In this document: piece after piece, positions 50,473 through 62,937 of the stretch
How positions within the stretch are numbered: position 1 is the stretch's first letter
Layout: every line of letters begins with the position of its first letter
Assembly: GCF_000189635.1 (NCBI RefSeq)
Contig: NW_002476424.1
Span: 1 to 64,000, forward strand
Reading direction: 5' to 3'
DNA from: Tetrahymena thermophila SB210
Lineage: Eukaryota > Ciliophora > Oligohymenophorea > Hymenostomatida > Tetrahymenidae
DNA length: 64,000 nucleotides
Notes under the pieces: model-generated
Databases searched by the model: none
Told to the model about the DNA's origin: nothing
The model's input: only the letters and a program-made list of their open reading frames with translations
Position numbers and translations under genes: made by a program

Positions 50473-53400
50473 ATGGATAGCTAAGTTTATTTTAAGAAAA
50501 AATAAAATCTTGAAAAGGAGTAAATTTTAAATAAATTTAGCACCAATATTCCTCCTTGCGGGATTGTGGCCGTCTGGATTTATAAGCAAGAGATATAAAA
50601 TGTTAGATAAAAAGGAGAATAGCAATATAGTTATCAATAAAATTCATCAACTAGATATAAATATAGCAGTTAAGAAGACTTTTCTCCAAAAAAATCTTTC
50701 TCTGATATGAGTTCAAAGGAAATCAATTCAAGTACTACGAGCAAGCTAATATATCAATACATGAATTTAGAATAGCTCAGTAAATTCTTAACAACTTTTA
50801 TCTTTTAAAAAATACATTCAAACTTACTTAAAAAAAACTAAACTAACTTTAGATGAATTTCTCATAAAAGCCAGACCAGGAGAAATGATTGATGGAATTC
50901 TCTAAAAGTTCATTTAATCAAAAGGAGACAATAACTGTAAACAATTATAAAATGAATGAAAGTATTACAATTCACTAAGCAATAAATACTTCATTTTAAT
51001 ACATTTTATATTCAAATAAATTAAATTAAACTAATAGCTGTAATTCAAGTAACTTGGAATAGAGAGTTTTATTTGTCGCAGAAAATATCCAACCCAAACT
51101 AAATTAACGACACTAATCTCGATATATATTAACGTGTCATCACTTTTGAATCTGATAACTAGTCATTAACAACTGATTTAAAAGGACATGCGATCAACTC
51201 ATATTTCTAAACAAAGATAGAAGAAATTGTTAAGCATGTTGAAAACACTTATGAAAAACCCATAACTATTTCTCTTTTCAAGGGTATTTTTAAAATTGAT
51301 CCAAAGGGCAAGATATGGTTTCTTTAATGCAAAACTTTATCAGTTTGCCAAAAGATGAATTAAGAATACAAAACTTTAAAAGAAACATCTAAGAGTTTGC
51401 CATTCATTGAAACAGATGTAAATTAAATCACTTAAAAAATTAAAAAATATAATTCTAAATTTAATTAATGCAATTTGATTTCAAAATAACTTTGTTGTTG
51501 AGAATTTTTTGAGAATTAAAATTTGAGAAAAAGTTACAAAAATCATTTTAAGCTTATTAAAAATATTGCTTATGTAAAAATTAAATAGATTCCAAGCTAC
51601 ATAAGTAAGGTGAAAAGTGCTATAGGAAAAGGTATTGATTTACAGTCAAAGGAAATATGCAAAAAATGTTTGGAAGAAGTAGAATTGAATGGAATGTACA
51701 TGGTTGAGTATGATCATATTATAAAGAGTTGGTAATTTGATCATGTTGGAGAAAAAGAAAAGAAAAAGGAATAAAGCGAATAAAAATATTTAGAAGAGAG
51801 GGAAAAATTAGAGAAAATGTATAAATTATTAGATAAACTTGATTTAGATGTTCCACAAGACTTCCCAAAAATAACTGATTAAGATGAAAAGAGATTTGAT
51901 GTAAATCCAAACTATATTATACCAAGAGTAATAAGAAATTAAGAGCCAGAATTATCAGAAGAGTAATATCTTTCTTTAGTCAACAATCCCGGTTTCCGTT
52001 CTAGAGCAGCTCTTATTTGTGAAAACTGTTGTCTCCACATAATGAACAGTATAAACTGGAAAGAAAACCCATCAAAGCTAAAGATAAAAGCTCTAAATGA
52101 TAAAAAGTACTTTGGTGTAGGAGAATTAAAGCCAGAGACTATTATAGCAAGATATAATGTATTTATTATTTATTTTTTTAAATAGATTTTTAATTTTCAA
52201 AATTAATTGTTCGTTCAATAATTTTTGACAAGAATACTATAAATAAAAATAACAAAAATAATTCTAAAAAAGAAAAATAATATTTTCTTTCAGGATAAAC
52301 ATTTTCCACATAAATATTAAATCAAATTTAATCAATTAAAGAACTAATTATTTAAATATTTATTTAACTAAAGAAAACGAGAAAACAAGTAGAACTTAAA
52401 AAAATTTTTGAGGAAGAATTAAATCCTAATTCAGTTAATAAGGAGATCATGATGAGATTTAAAAGAATGGATGCTAACTCTAATCCACCTGAAGAAAGAA
52501 CAGATTTTCCTTTAAGGATGACAGATATTTTTAGTAGAACAGGAATAAAATAAAACAGAAGACACTAACAGTATTTATCTGGATTAGGTATTTCTGAAAT
52601 AAGCTCTTATTAATCTAAATTAGCTGATTAAAGGGAGCAAAAGCTATCGTTTTTAACAAATCCGCCATAACTAAATACGCCTTCAACTGTTTTTGATGTA
52701 TTTCTATTTAATTTTTATTGATAACATTTTTTCTAAAATTAAAATGATATTTTCATTTACAGTTTTTAATTTTTCTTTTATCAAAAGGAATAAGCAAATT
52801 CTAAAATGAGTCAAGTAAATACAAGTTAATTTGCTCAAAAAAATTCTGTTAGTACCTGCTGTTTGAGCCCTCATTCTGCAATTGGTATTATACAAGATCA
52901 TGGTGTATTTAATGAGTCTATTAAGATTTATGCCAAAACTCTTAGCAAGAATAGTCTTTAAAAGTTTTTAATTCCTATTGACAATCGTTTTAAAGCTTCA
53001 AAGGAAAAAAATGAAAGTTAGTAAAAGAAGTTTAAAAGCAAGATAAATAATAACAATTTTAGCACTTAAGAAAACAATGAATCAACACTGACATAAACTT
53101 TAAAACCTTTAAAACATGTTTCGTTACACAAACTCCAAAATTCAAATAAAATTGTCACAAATTAGACCCAACCAGGAACTCTGTAAATTTTAACTGACAG
53201 AAGCCCTACTTCTGAATATTTTGAATCTATTTTAACTTCTAGAAGCAAAGATAAAAAAGAAAATACCTTCAAATAAAGCAGTGATAAGAAAACAAAATAA
53301 TAAAAAAGATCTTAAAATAATTCTTGCATTGATGCACTTTCAAAAGTGAGCGAAAACTAATCTAAATTACAAGAAAATAAATAAAAAGCTGTTGAAAGTC

Positions 53401-53690
53401 ACTCAAAAGAGCACTATTCCCAACTAAAAATACAAGAATCTTAATAAAAAGTATTGGAACCTCTATTATAATTACATGAATCAGATATAGATGATAATGA
53501 GAAATTGTAAAAATTAAGATAAAATTAAAAATAAAAACCTAAAAAAAATTTGAATTCTTTTCATAACAATTTCTAAGCATATTTAACTTCAATTGTGTTA
53601 CCAAATAGTTCAAAAGGTAAAAAAACAATTAATATTTAACAAAATCATTTTAAATCTCAAAGTGTTTAGATTCCAAAACTAAATGAATGA
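50473..53690 (+). CDS. Unknown 855-residue protein with paired cysteines and a low-complexity C-terminus
   Basis: Six exons: 50473-50779, 50853-50936, 51038-51417, 51589-52158, 52374-52697 and 52788-53690. Phases agree and no in-frame TGA remains. The N-terminal part contains FSTNIPPCGIVAVWIYKQE, which looks like a conserved core, then LIKARPGEMIDGILQKFI and SVIQVTWNREFYLS. The middle has two Cys pairs, EICKKCLEEVE and ALICENCC, separated by ~155 residues with a charged, helical linker (EKEKKKEQSEQ), possibly a split zinc site. The C-terminal ~400 residues are rich in Ser, Asn, Gln and Lys. There is no signal peptide or clear membrane segment. I do not recognise the family. The balanced composition of the first 450 residues shows that it is a real gene. 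Confidence 0.75.
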
Positions 53691-54233
53691 AAAATAAATA
53701 AATAAATGAGTGGGCAAGCATTATTTTAAAAATTTAATTACAATATTAACATACATTATCAATTATTATATTTGAATGAATGAAGCTGTATATAATTCCT
53801 CTATTTATTAATTATATATTATTAGCTAACATTTTTAAACTTGACTTTATTCAAATAAGATTTTAAAATATTTTTCTCAGAGAAATAAATGAGTGAGTGA
53901 TAGCATTATATAAATAAATTAATTGCATACATAAAATAAATTATTGATTATTTTTATGAACTAATTAAGGTGTTTATATATCATTATCAATCAAATAATT
54001 CATATTCAAAGAGGTTAATAAAATATTTTTCAATTTTAATAATTTTATAGACGTTTATTTCCATGTTTTTGGTTAACTATTTTATATCAAAATACTTATG
54101 AAGCTTAAAATATCTAGAAATTATTATTATTGAGAGTGTTTTTATAAACTTAAGCTGCTAAAAAATATTAGAAATAAATCTGATTCCCTTTTTTTATCAA
54201 TTAATTATTTGATTTACATAATTTTATATTGAA
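53691..54233. other. Intergenic spacer
   Basis: About 540 bp between two plus-strand genes, AT-rich, with nothing recognised. Confidence 0.6.
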
Positions 54234-55501
54234 ATGTTTAAAAGCTTGGTTTATAAAACATTGAGAACATTTAAAGATTACCCTAAATAAAGGGACCATG
54301 TCATTAAGGGGTTTTCTGTAAAAAAGAATTTTAGAATTACTTTTGTTGATAATACGACTTCTTTACAAACTTCAGTTGTAAGTTCTTCATTTTTAGGAAA
54401 TGTTATTATTGTATTTCATAAAAAATTGATAGGACAAGTTTAAATTAAAAGAAGAAAGATAAATTAATCTTTTAGGTAATTGCTTCAGCACAAGCTTGAT
54501 GATATCTTCCCTCTTGAAGGTAGAATTTATAGAACTTATAATGAATCATATATTTTTTTTTTTTTAGGGAGAAGAAAGAATCAAAGCTATTGTTTCTTTT
54601 GATGACTAAGATAAAAACTCATATGATTTTTATGCAGAATCAATGGCAAATGGAGAAATCAGAGGATTTTCTATCAAATATTAAAGCCCTAATCAACAAT
54701 TTACTCCTTTCTTTAAAGTTGGAAAGGTAACTAATAAGTAGCATTTAAGATAATTACATGAGAATTCATTAAATAATTAAATATTAGGTTTTATATGGAT
54801 ATTAACAAGAGTCTTTCAGTGTACTTAGTTTAGATTATAACGAGTAATAAGATTGGGTTAATTTTTCTGGAAAGTAGGTCTAAGAATTCTACCAAATATC
54901 AGATTAAATTCTAAATTTATGTGATCTTTACACTAAATCAAAAGATTCTAAGTAAATTTTATTTATTTAATAATTCAATTTAAATACATATTGCTTGTTA
55001 TTAAAGAGTTGAAAGATCATTTGGATACATGTTATAAAAAATGCCTGAAGCTCAAGAAGCTTATTTAGAGGCATTACACGAAGATATAATAAACTCAGAA
55101 ATATTCAAATAGATGAAATATCAATGTAAAATATATTATTTTATTTTATTTTACAATTATATCATAATAAATTAGAAATGAATTTTAGCTAAGTTAAAGA
55201 GTTGCTTGAGAAATAATTTAATATTGATGATATCTAACTTACACGTTATCCAGTTGACTTTTACTGTAGATGTTGTAAGGAAAATTTTATGCAATTACTT
55301 GTAAAGATAGGGTCAGAAACTTTAGCTGATATGAAATAAAAGAATGATAGAACTTTAAATTGCATCTATTGTAATACAAACTATACAATAGAAGATTAGG
55401 ATTTTGAATAGCTAATTAAAGAATCTACAGAAATAGAAGCTAAGCAGAAAGCATAATAAACAATTGTATAAAATGAACAAAATACACCACCTAAATAATG
55501 A
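54234..55501 (+). CDS. HSP33: Hsp33-type redox-regulated molecular chaperone
   Basis: Six exons: 54234-54377, 54433-54519, 54568-54726, 54788-54951, 55007-55125 and 55176-55501; 332 residues. Family motifs appear in order: DHVIKGFSVKKNFRITFVDNTTSL near the N-terminus, then LLGNCFSTSLMISSLLKGEERI (LGR..t.aslm...LKGeeri), then MANGEIRGFSIKY (vRGyv). GYMLQKMPEA follows (G.liq.lP.a). Last is the zinc redox switch, with FYCRCCKENF followed ~30 residues later by CIYCNTNYTIEDQD (CxC...CxxC). Bacterial Hsp33 uses these four Cys to release zinc and unfold on oxidation, becoming a holdase; all four are kept here. The length is slightly above the bacterial ~290, with a Gln-rich C-terminal extension. The N-terminus (MFKSLVYKTLRTFKDYP) is basic and could target mitochondria. 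Confidence 0.92.
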
Positions 55502-56850
55502 AAAATTCATCAAATATTTATTTTATTTAAAAAGAGAAAAAAAAAGCATTTTTAATATAACTAAAAATAGTTAAAATTTTATCTATATGATTATTTTGTA
55601 AGTAAGTATTGGATTTTTATTAAACCACTTATTTATTTAAATCTTACTTTTCTGAAGCTTTCTATTTCAAAATATCTTTCTATATTTTATGAAAAGCTAA
55701 TTAATTATAAAACTGAAATAATTTCTTTATTAAATCTGTTATAAATGCATAAAAAATGGATTCAATTGTTATAAAATCACACTTACTTATTAATGAAAAA
55801 AATATTTTTATTTTCTAATTTTAAAATTTCTCATAAAAATTATATTCCAAGTTATAAATTTAAATTCAGTTTAACAATTATATTGATTTATTATTACTTT
55901 TTATTATAATAATTACTATCTAAACTCATTAATTATCCTTAGCCCACCTCAAAATAAAAAAAATATTTCTTTAAATTCTAAATAATTTATATTTTTAGTG
56001 ATTAAACAATGAATCTAGTTTAAAAGGATGAATAACCACAGTTTATTATTAAATATTTAATTGAAATAAGATATTATTTTTATGATTTACGATTATTTAC
56101 AATAGAAATGAGCATATTAAAGGAACTCTGCCATCTTAAAAAGAATAATTAATCATTAAAATATAAATAATAATTAAGATTATAATAATATATTTATTAA
56201 TTTAAATGTTTTTTGTGTTAATTTAATTTAATTATTAATTCTGATCAAATAGTTTTTTTACATCTTAACATCAATAATTATGTTCTAATATCTATTTTAC
56301 ATAAATATACTTACTTACAATATTATTTGTTTTCTATTTTAGATGGAGATTTATTAAATAGTCGTTTATTTGCTTATTGTATGTAAAAGGTTAAGAAAAA
56401 AACTTAGAAAAGTAAATTAGATTATCTAGTTTTTGAATTTAATGAGTATCATTGCTTTGATTAAAGTTATTTAAGTAAAAAAGAAAAATATACTAAAAAT
56501 AGCTAATTTTTTAGTTAGATTAGACTGGAAATATATTGTTTTTTACATTAAAAAACTCTAAAATTTTATATTAAAAATGAGATAGATTTGAATGACAGCT
56601 ATTTCATGATAAATCAGTCGATATTATTTTTCAAATCAAATTATAATTAATTTATTATAATCAGAGTTAGTCAGCCTTTTTTTATTTTAATTCTCATTTT
56701 TCTATTAACTCTATATCTTCCTCTAATTTAAAACTAAAAAAGCAAAAAATTTTAATATAAATAATTTTTTTGTAATTAAAGATAAAAGAAACAATCAAAG
56801 CATAAATAGAATACATACAAATAAATTTACCTATAATTGCTTTAAAAAAT
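55502..56850. other. Intergenic AT-rich region with a long doubtful open frame
   Basis: A frame with no TGA runs from ATG 56009 to TGA 56852 (281 codons). Its translation has almost no Gly or Ala and no Trp, and is mostly Leu, Ile, Phe, Tyr, Lys and Gln. It overlaps the ubiquitin-like start. I treat it as chance openness in AT-rich DNA. Confidence 0.5.
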
Positions 56851-57126
56851 ATGATTATTTAAGTTGTATTTAACAGTTCTTTCAAGCATCAAAATGTTGA
56901 TAACAACTAATTCTCTATTGATGTTGATGCTAATTAGACTGTTTCGAATTTAAAGACCCTCATTTCTTTAAAATTCACAGATCTTGACCCAGAGTTTTTC
57001 GAATTAAAGTAAGGTACAAAAACTCTCAAAGAAGAAATAATTTGCTTGAATCTCTAATAGAGTGAAGGTTCTCCTATAATTGTCACTGTTTTTAACTCAA
57101 CAAGAACTTGTTGCACTATCTTTTGA
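56851..57126 (+). CDS. Small ubiquitin-like protein with C-terminal CaaX box (MUB/UBL3-like), paralog 1
   Basis: Single-exon gene of 91 residues. The N-terminus MIIQVVFNSSFKHQN forms a first beta-hairpin, followed by FSIDVDANQTVSNLKTLISLKF (the beta2 strand and main helix of the ubiquitin fold), then DLDPEFFELKQGTKTL and a last strand PIIVTVFN. There is no di-Gly end. Instead it ends TRTCCTIF, a Cys-Cys pair forming a CaaX box (CTIF), as in membrane-anchored ubiquitin-fold proteins (MUB/UBL3) that are prenylated. It lacks part of the loops seen in ubiquitin. A paralog lies 2 kb downstream with the same features, which supports it as a real gene. It would act as a lipid-anchored adaptor rather than a conjugated modifier; that is inference. 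Confidence 0.75.
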
Positions 57127-59110
57127 TAAAAAATATTGTGAAAACAACCTCACACAGACGAATTTAAAATATAAGCTCTAATATAATAACTAAAAACATA
57201 TTAAAATTGAAAATAAATAAATTTAAATTACTTGCCATAATAAGATATTTACAAAATCAAAATTATATAAAAACTAATATAATCAAAATACAATAATTTA
57301 TTCTTAAAATATTTCTTGAATATAAGTAAATTTTTACTTTTTAATTCATCATTTCATATAACCCTTATATATATTTCACACACTAGACTATTTAGTTGTA
57401 TGCTTATAAAACTAACTGTTTAAAAAAACATGAAATAATCTATTTGCAAATGACTATTCAAAATTAGAAATTCTTTAAATTTTACAATTTTATTGATTTA
57501 ACTTAATATTAGATTAATTAAAATCTATTTTTTATAATTTTTTTCATTTTTTGCATGTTTAAAAATATTTCATTTATTATATTTTTAAGTTTGAATACAA
57601 AAAATTGATGATTTATATATGGTATAAATAATTGTTTTAATTAAAAGTAAATTTCTTTTTAATATAATCAAACAATTTTGTTATCTTTTGTGCAAGCAAT
57701 AAACTTAAACATCTTTTTACTCCTTTTATTTCCTATAGTTAATCTTAACTCTAAAATTATATCTTATGTTTCTCTAATAATGTATTTAACATTTTTATGA
57801 AGTTTTATTTATCTCATTTAAATTAGCAATCTTATAAGAACCACTCCTTTAATTTTTATTTAAATAAAATAACTAATTATACCTAATTATATTTATCTAC
57901 TTTGTTAGTTCAAAAATGTTTATAAAATACCTACCAAATTTAACTCAAAATTATATTTTTACAAATAAACTCTTCTAATTTTAAATCAATATATTTAATA
58001 ATAAATGTTCCACGATTGATTTTAATATCCCCGCAAAGCTCTAAATACCTAATTGTTAGTTATATTTTCTTAATAAATTAATTTTGTGCTATATTTACAT
58101 TATATTTTGTGTTTTCAACTACAGTAATACCAAATAATCAATCTATTATAAATTTCTTTTCTATAAAAATAAATTTATCTCCTAAATATATTAAAACAAT
58201 TCATTTCATTAGTTTATTTAGAAGTAAATATTAAGATTTTTATATGCTGGATATTATTTGTATAAAATATTTAGCTATGAAATAGCTAATGATAAATAAA
58301 AATATACTGAGAGAATTTGCTTTGAATTTTTTACCAATAAAACATTTAATTCATGGTGGTAAGAGGTTCAGAACATATAAAAAAATTACTGCATTAATTT
58401 AAATTATTATTAATATTATAATAAAAGCTAGTTCCTTGTTTTTAATTTTAAGTATTATTCTTTTTAAAATAAAATACTGATTTAATTAAAATAAGTAATT
58501 AACTATAAATAGATATTAAAAATGCTAATTATTCTATTCATTCAAATATTTAATTACAAGCTTAATACTAATTTTAGCATTTGTATTTTTTCAATCCATA
58601 TTTCTTCAAAAATTTTTAACTTTTTTTTTATTAAAGCAAAAAAATTAGTTTGATTTTCATTAATCTTTATTAGTAAGTAAAACTTCAATAAAATTTTCAA
58701 TTAAAGAAGCTACTCTTTATTTAATATATCTAAAAATATGTTTTAGAATGTTTATTTTTTCCAGATGAAAATGAATTTTCTAATAAATAAAATTGATACA
58801 TTTTACTCAAAAAGAGATGCAAATTTTTAGTTAAAATTCTCTTCTTTACATTTAAAATTCAATTAGAATAAATGAATTTGGGAATAGATATGAATAGAAA
58901 GATCAACATTCATTAGTCAATCTACAATTTTCTAATTAAAATAGAACGAATAAGTAGATGTTATTTTTCATTAATTTTTTTAAATAAATTTAATAATAGT
59001 TCTGTGGCAGATAATTTGTATTTAATTGTTAATTATATAAAGATCTATTTTTATATTTATTTGTATATTAAAAAAGGGTTCAAAAGTTAAAGATTTAGTT
59101 TTAAAGTAAG
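57127..59110. other. Intergenic between the two ubiquitin-like genes
   Basis: About 2 kb of AT-rich DNA with no gene recognised. The similarity between the two genes does not appear to extend into it. Confidence 0.5.
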
Positions 59111-59389
59111 ATGATAATCACTCTTAAATTTGATAGCAGATCTAAGCCTTCAACCGCTAATTGCAACTCTTTTTAATTAGATATAGATGCAAATGATTCA
59201 ATAGAAAACTTGAAGGCTTTAATAAGTCTTCGCTATTCAGATTTAGATCCTGATAATTTTGATTTATACTACAAGGGATAATTTATTAAAACCAATCATA
59301 AATGCATATATATTTAAGAAGTTTTACATACAACTGAGCTGGAGATAGTTGCTAATAGTAGAATGACTGACTGCTGCAGATTAATATGA
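59111..59389 (+). CDS. Small ubiquitin-like protein with C-terminal CaaX box (MUB/UBL3-like), paralog 2
   Basis: Single-exon gene of 92 residues, aligned to the upstream paralog over its length: MIITLKFDSRSKPS, FQLDIDANDSIENLKALISLRY, DLDPDNFDLYYKGQFI, then TELEIVANSR and the end DCCRLI. The helix pattern D-N-S-I-E-N-L-K-A-L-I and the YYKG turn are typical of the ubiquitin fold (compare the FAGK turn of ubiquitin). The last four residues, CRLI, are a weaker CaaX box with a second Cys before it. Residues diverge freely while the fold pattern and the terminal Cys pair are kept, which is expected under protein-level selection. Confidence 0.75.
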
Positions 59390-60733
59390 ATAGTATTATC
59401 AAAATTATGAATATTACATATTTAAATCAAAATTATAATTTCATAGATTATTTATTGTAGTAGAAAAAGAAACATTTTTTAAATGTAAAATTATTATTCC
59501 AAATGCTGTTCAATTAGTTAGGAAATAATAAGAACGAACTCATTCATCTTATTTTATTTTTGTTTGAATACCATTTGTTTTAATTGAAAATTCTTAATAA
59601 TTGGGTAAAATGATGAAATCTATAATATCTAAAATCAAATTTGCATTTATTTTACAATAATAATAAATAATATATTAATGAAAATACAAAAGAATCTAAA
59701 TAAATGTTTTCAGAATAGTTAAACTATTTTGTGAACAAATATCTATCTATCTATCTTTAAAAATTTTATCTATATTAACAATGACTTATTAATTAATTAT
59801 TTCTTTTGTAAGCATTAGTATAAAGAGATTAAATTTAAATATAAAGAAAGGCATTAACTGATTAATTAATTTTGCGTTTATAGCCATCTATCTATTCATA
59901 TATTATATTAAGATGATTTTATATTGTATTTTTAGAGCGATTTTTTAAAAGTATTTTTAGAATATTTATGAAAAAACATTATATTACTCTTTTAAAAAAT
60001 ATTTCTTTTAATAGTCATTCATCTTAATTTAACTTCTCAAATTAAAAATTAACTTTTTGAATAAAGTTTATTTGCTTTTTTATTAACAATTTTTTTTAAA
60101 AGGATCAATTTATTGTTAACAATAGATATTTTTTGAATTAAGTGATAATAAGTGGTACACATAAAATTTAACAAACTTACTATGACTTTGGATACTCTTA
60201 TTGATATTATAATATATATATTTTAAAGGTAGTTTTAGCAATTAATTTAAATTAAATTAAAACTACTTGTACACATAATCTTTGTTTAGTCAGTTTATTA
60301 TTGATAAGGAATAAATATTTAGGAAATCATATATATTAATATTTTTCAAATCAAAAGAAGAAAGGGCTATTTATTTACTCTTCAAAAATCCATTTTTTAG
60401 TAAAGAAATACAAAAACTTAAATGATTGTAAATGGAAAGAGTGAATAGAGTACCAAACGATATAAATAAACCCAGTTATGTAGACTAGTGAAATAGGATA
60501 ATTAGGAATATGAACCCTCCTCCTTTATCCCCCGAAATTAAACAAAATTAGTATTAAAGGGATTTTATTTGAGTTTACATTTTTAAAAAAGCACTATTTT
60601 ATGTTAAAGTAATTGATAATTAGATTTGATTGACAAATTTATTTTTGTACTAATATTTTTTTAAGTAAGAAATAACTAGAATGCTAACTATTTGCTATTA
60701 AGGTATATATATATATATTTAAATTTGGTAAAT
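59390..60733. other. AT-rich region left of the assembly gap
   Basis: No gene recognised. Simple repeats include ctatctatctatct at ~59743. A GC-richer patch (gaaccctcctcctttatccccc, split here as gaaccctcct and cctttatccccc) lies at ~60512-60533. The sequence ends in a short (TA)n tract just before the Ns. Confidence 0.5.
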
Positions 60734-60833
60734 NNNNNNNNNNNNNNNNNNNNNNNNNNNNNNNNNNNNNNNNNNNNNNNNNNNNNNNNNNNNNNNNNNN
60801 NNNNNNNNNNNNNNNNNNNNNNNNNNNNNNNNN
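60734..60833. other. Assembly gap (100 N)
   Basis: Exactly 100 N, the usual placeholder for a gap of unknown size. The right flank starts ggggataaa, close to the reverse complement of tttatcccc at ~60524, so an inverted repeat may have stopped the assembly. Confidence 0.98.
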
Positions 60834-61806
60834 GGGGATAAAAGCTACAAACAAAAAACAAAGAGAATTGTAACAATTTTGGAGATTTATTAAGACTTTT
60901 TTTTTCATTATGTGATGTTTACATTTTTTTTTGGAGAAGATTTTATCTAAACTAAAGTAAACTTTCTAACTTTCAAAAGATAACAAACAGCTGAATAATT
61001 AGTTTTTATCTAAAATTCTGTATTTCTTTTTAAGGACTACAAATAAATGAAAATAAAATTAAACTTAATCTTGATAATAATTCGTTACAATTTAAAAACT
61101 ATTTTTTCGATTGTATTTTTAATGATTTATCATTAAAAGATATTATAATTTTTAAATCTTATTTGAACAAAATTTATCAAAATTGAATTATAAAATCATA
61201 CTCTAATTTGTAGACCAATAAGCTTTGAATTATTTTAATATCAAAAAAAGTAAAAAACTATTCTGAATTTAATTTCTGATAATTTATTACTGAATTTAAA
61301 ATTTAAACAAAAACATACTTTTTGACATCGATTAGATAGTAAAAAAATCAATGGAGGATATAACAAAAAATACTGAAATGATCTAATATCAAAATGGTTT
61401 TCAATTATCTTCGACTTTACATATTTTTCTTTTATTTTTTACATAAGTTTTTTAAATTCAACATTCTTTTTCAAAACTTTAATGTATTCCCAAAAATTTT
61501 TTTATTTTTATATATAAAATTTAACTTTTTCTTTTATAATGCTGCAAATATTGTGATAGAAAAATCAATTTTACTCAAAATAATTAGGCTATAGACTTTC
61601 CTTATATAATTAATTTTATATCTAAATTCTATATACTTTTAAGGTTAATTTCAAATATTTTCATATGAATCAAAAATCTCTGTTAAAAGCTAACTTTAAG
61701 CTAATACTAAATGATTGAAATTTATAAAGACATAAGAATATTAAACTTAAAATTTAATAATATAATTAAAAATAAACAATTAAAAAAGGAATTAATATCT
61801 ATAAAA
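60834..61806. other. AT-rich region right of the gap
   Basis: No recognisable gene. The open frame at 61394-61594 is almost pure Phe, Leu, Lys, Asn and Ile, and is not convincing. Confidence 0.5.
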
Positions 61807-62937
61807 ATGAATTTAAAATTAATTCTGTTAACTTGCTATATTTCTACTACAATAGTTCTAGCTGAATCAAAGAAATCTGACACAGCTTGTAGTTCTCATA
61901 CTGCTTTTAATAAAGCAAGGAGTGTTCTTACAAATGCTCTTATTTCTGATGCTAAAGGAAAGCAGAAAAATGAGGCTCTTTAAAAGTAATTTTAAAATGC
62001 TAAACCCTCTAAGAGATCAGCTAATGATCTAGGTGTTTGTTCTTAATATGCAGGATAAAACTCATGTTGCAATATCAATATGGCTAAGCTAATTGACTAA
62101 GCTGCTTTACTAAAAGTCAAGCCTATTTAATAAGCTAAAAGTGTTTTCTAGAAATTCATACGTATTTATATAACTCAATTATATAAAAACTGCCCTGCAA
62201 CTGCAGTTCCCTCTCCAGCTATCACACATGAAAATATAATTATCAATAAAAATTTAAAGATTTTTTAGGTAAATAGAGCAACTTAAGCTTCGTGTAAGAT
62301 AAATTTTGGAAAAGCTATTTCATCTTTCACTAGAGGTGCTTTTTGCTCAATTTGTGCTGGGGTTGATAAATTAAGTGATTACTTCAATGCTCAAGGACAA
62401 CTAAAAATATCTCAAGACTCAGTAAATGTATTTTAAAAGGCAACAGATGAAGCTATTAATTGTCATGCATAGCTTTTTAGTTAAACGAGTATTGAATAGA
62501 TGGTCAACGAACTAAATAGTGCTTATATTAAAGATGGCGATAAATGTGGAGATTCTGTTGTTTCAAAAATGAAATCTATCTTTGCTAACCATAAAGTTAC
62601 TAATGATGATGGTAAAGGTGGTAAAATATGCAAAGGCGTTATTGTTTTTGGCGATAACTCTGCTTGCGAAAATACTCTTTAGGGTGACCCAACTCTAGAA
62701 TAAAAAAGCGGTAGATTCCTTAATTTTGATGACGAAAATATCAACAGATTGCTTGAAGCAACACCTGATGCTGTTATTGATCAAAGTGGAATCAGTATTT
62801 ACACTACAAGCTCAACTGATGATCAAATAGATGAATCAGGTAATGCTATTTCACCTAATTTTGAAGGAATAAAAACTAATAGTAGCATAAGTTTGATTGC
62901 TGGCATTTTAGTTTGGTTATTGTTTTTATTGATATGA
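61807..62937 (+). CDS. Secreted Cys-rich surface protein with C-terminal hydrophobic anchor
   Basis: Single-exon gene of 376 residues. I chose the ATG at 61807 rather than the in-frame ATG at 61711 because it opens directly on a signal peptide (MNLKLILLTCYISTTIVLA). The body has about 12 Cys, including CSSHTAFN, CSQYAGQNSCCN, KNCPA, FCSICAGV and GKICKGV, suggesting disulfide-bonded helical domains. It ends in a hydrophobic stretch (ISLIAGILVWLLFLLI) right at the C-terminus, preceded by Asn/Ser. That looks like a GPI-attachment signal or a tail anchor, with TGA at 62935. The pattern resembles ciliate GPI-anchored surface proteins, but I recognise no named family. The AT-rich stretch at 62222-62268 stays in frame and has no good 5' splice site, so I did not call an intron. 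Confidence 0.8.

Noticed and set aside
51499-51501. In-frame TGA inside the 855-residue gene
   Set aside because: It lies in a GT..AG intron (51418-51588) whose removal keeps phase 0.
56009-56854. 281-codon frame open under the ciliate code
   Set aside because: Composition is nearly all Leu, Ile, Phe, Tyr, Lys and Gln with almost no Gly or Ala; it overlaps the ubiquitin-like start. Such lengths arise by chance when TGA is the only stop.
60834-60842. ggggata next to the gap as a telomere end
   Set aside because: A single GGGG without repeated TTGGGG or CCCCAA units; no telomeric array is present.
60684-60908. Minus frames spanning the N run
   Set aside because: They cross an assembly gap and have no coding-like composition.
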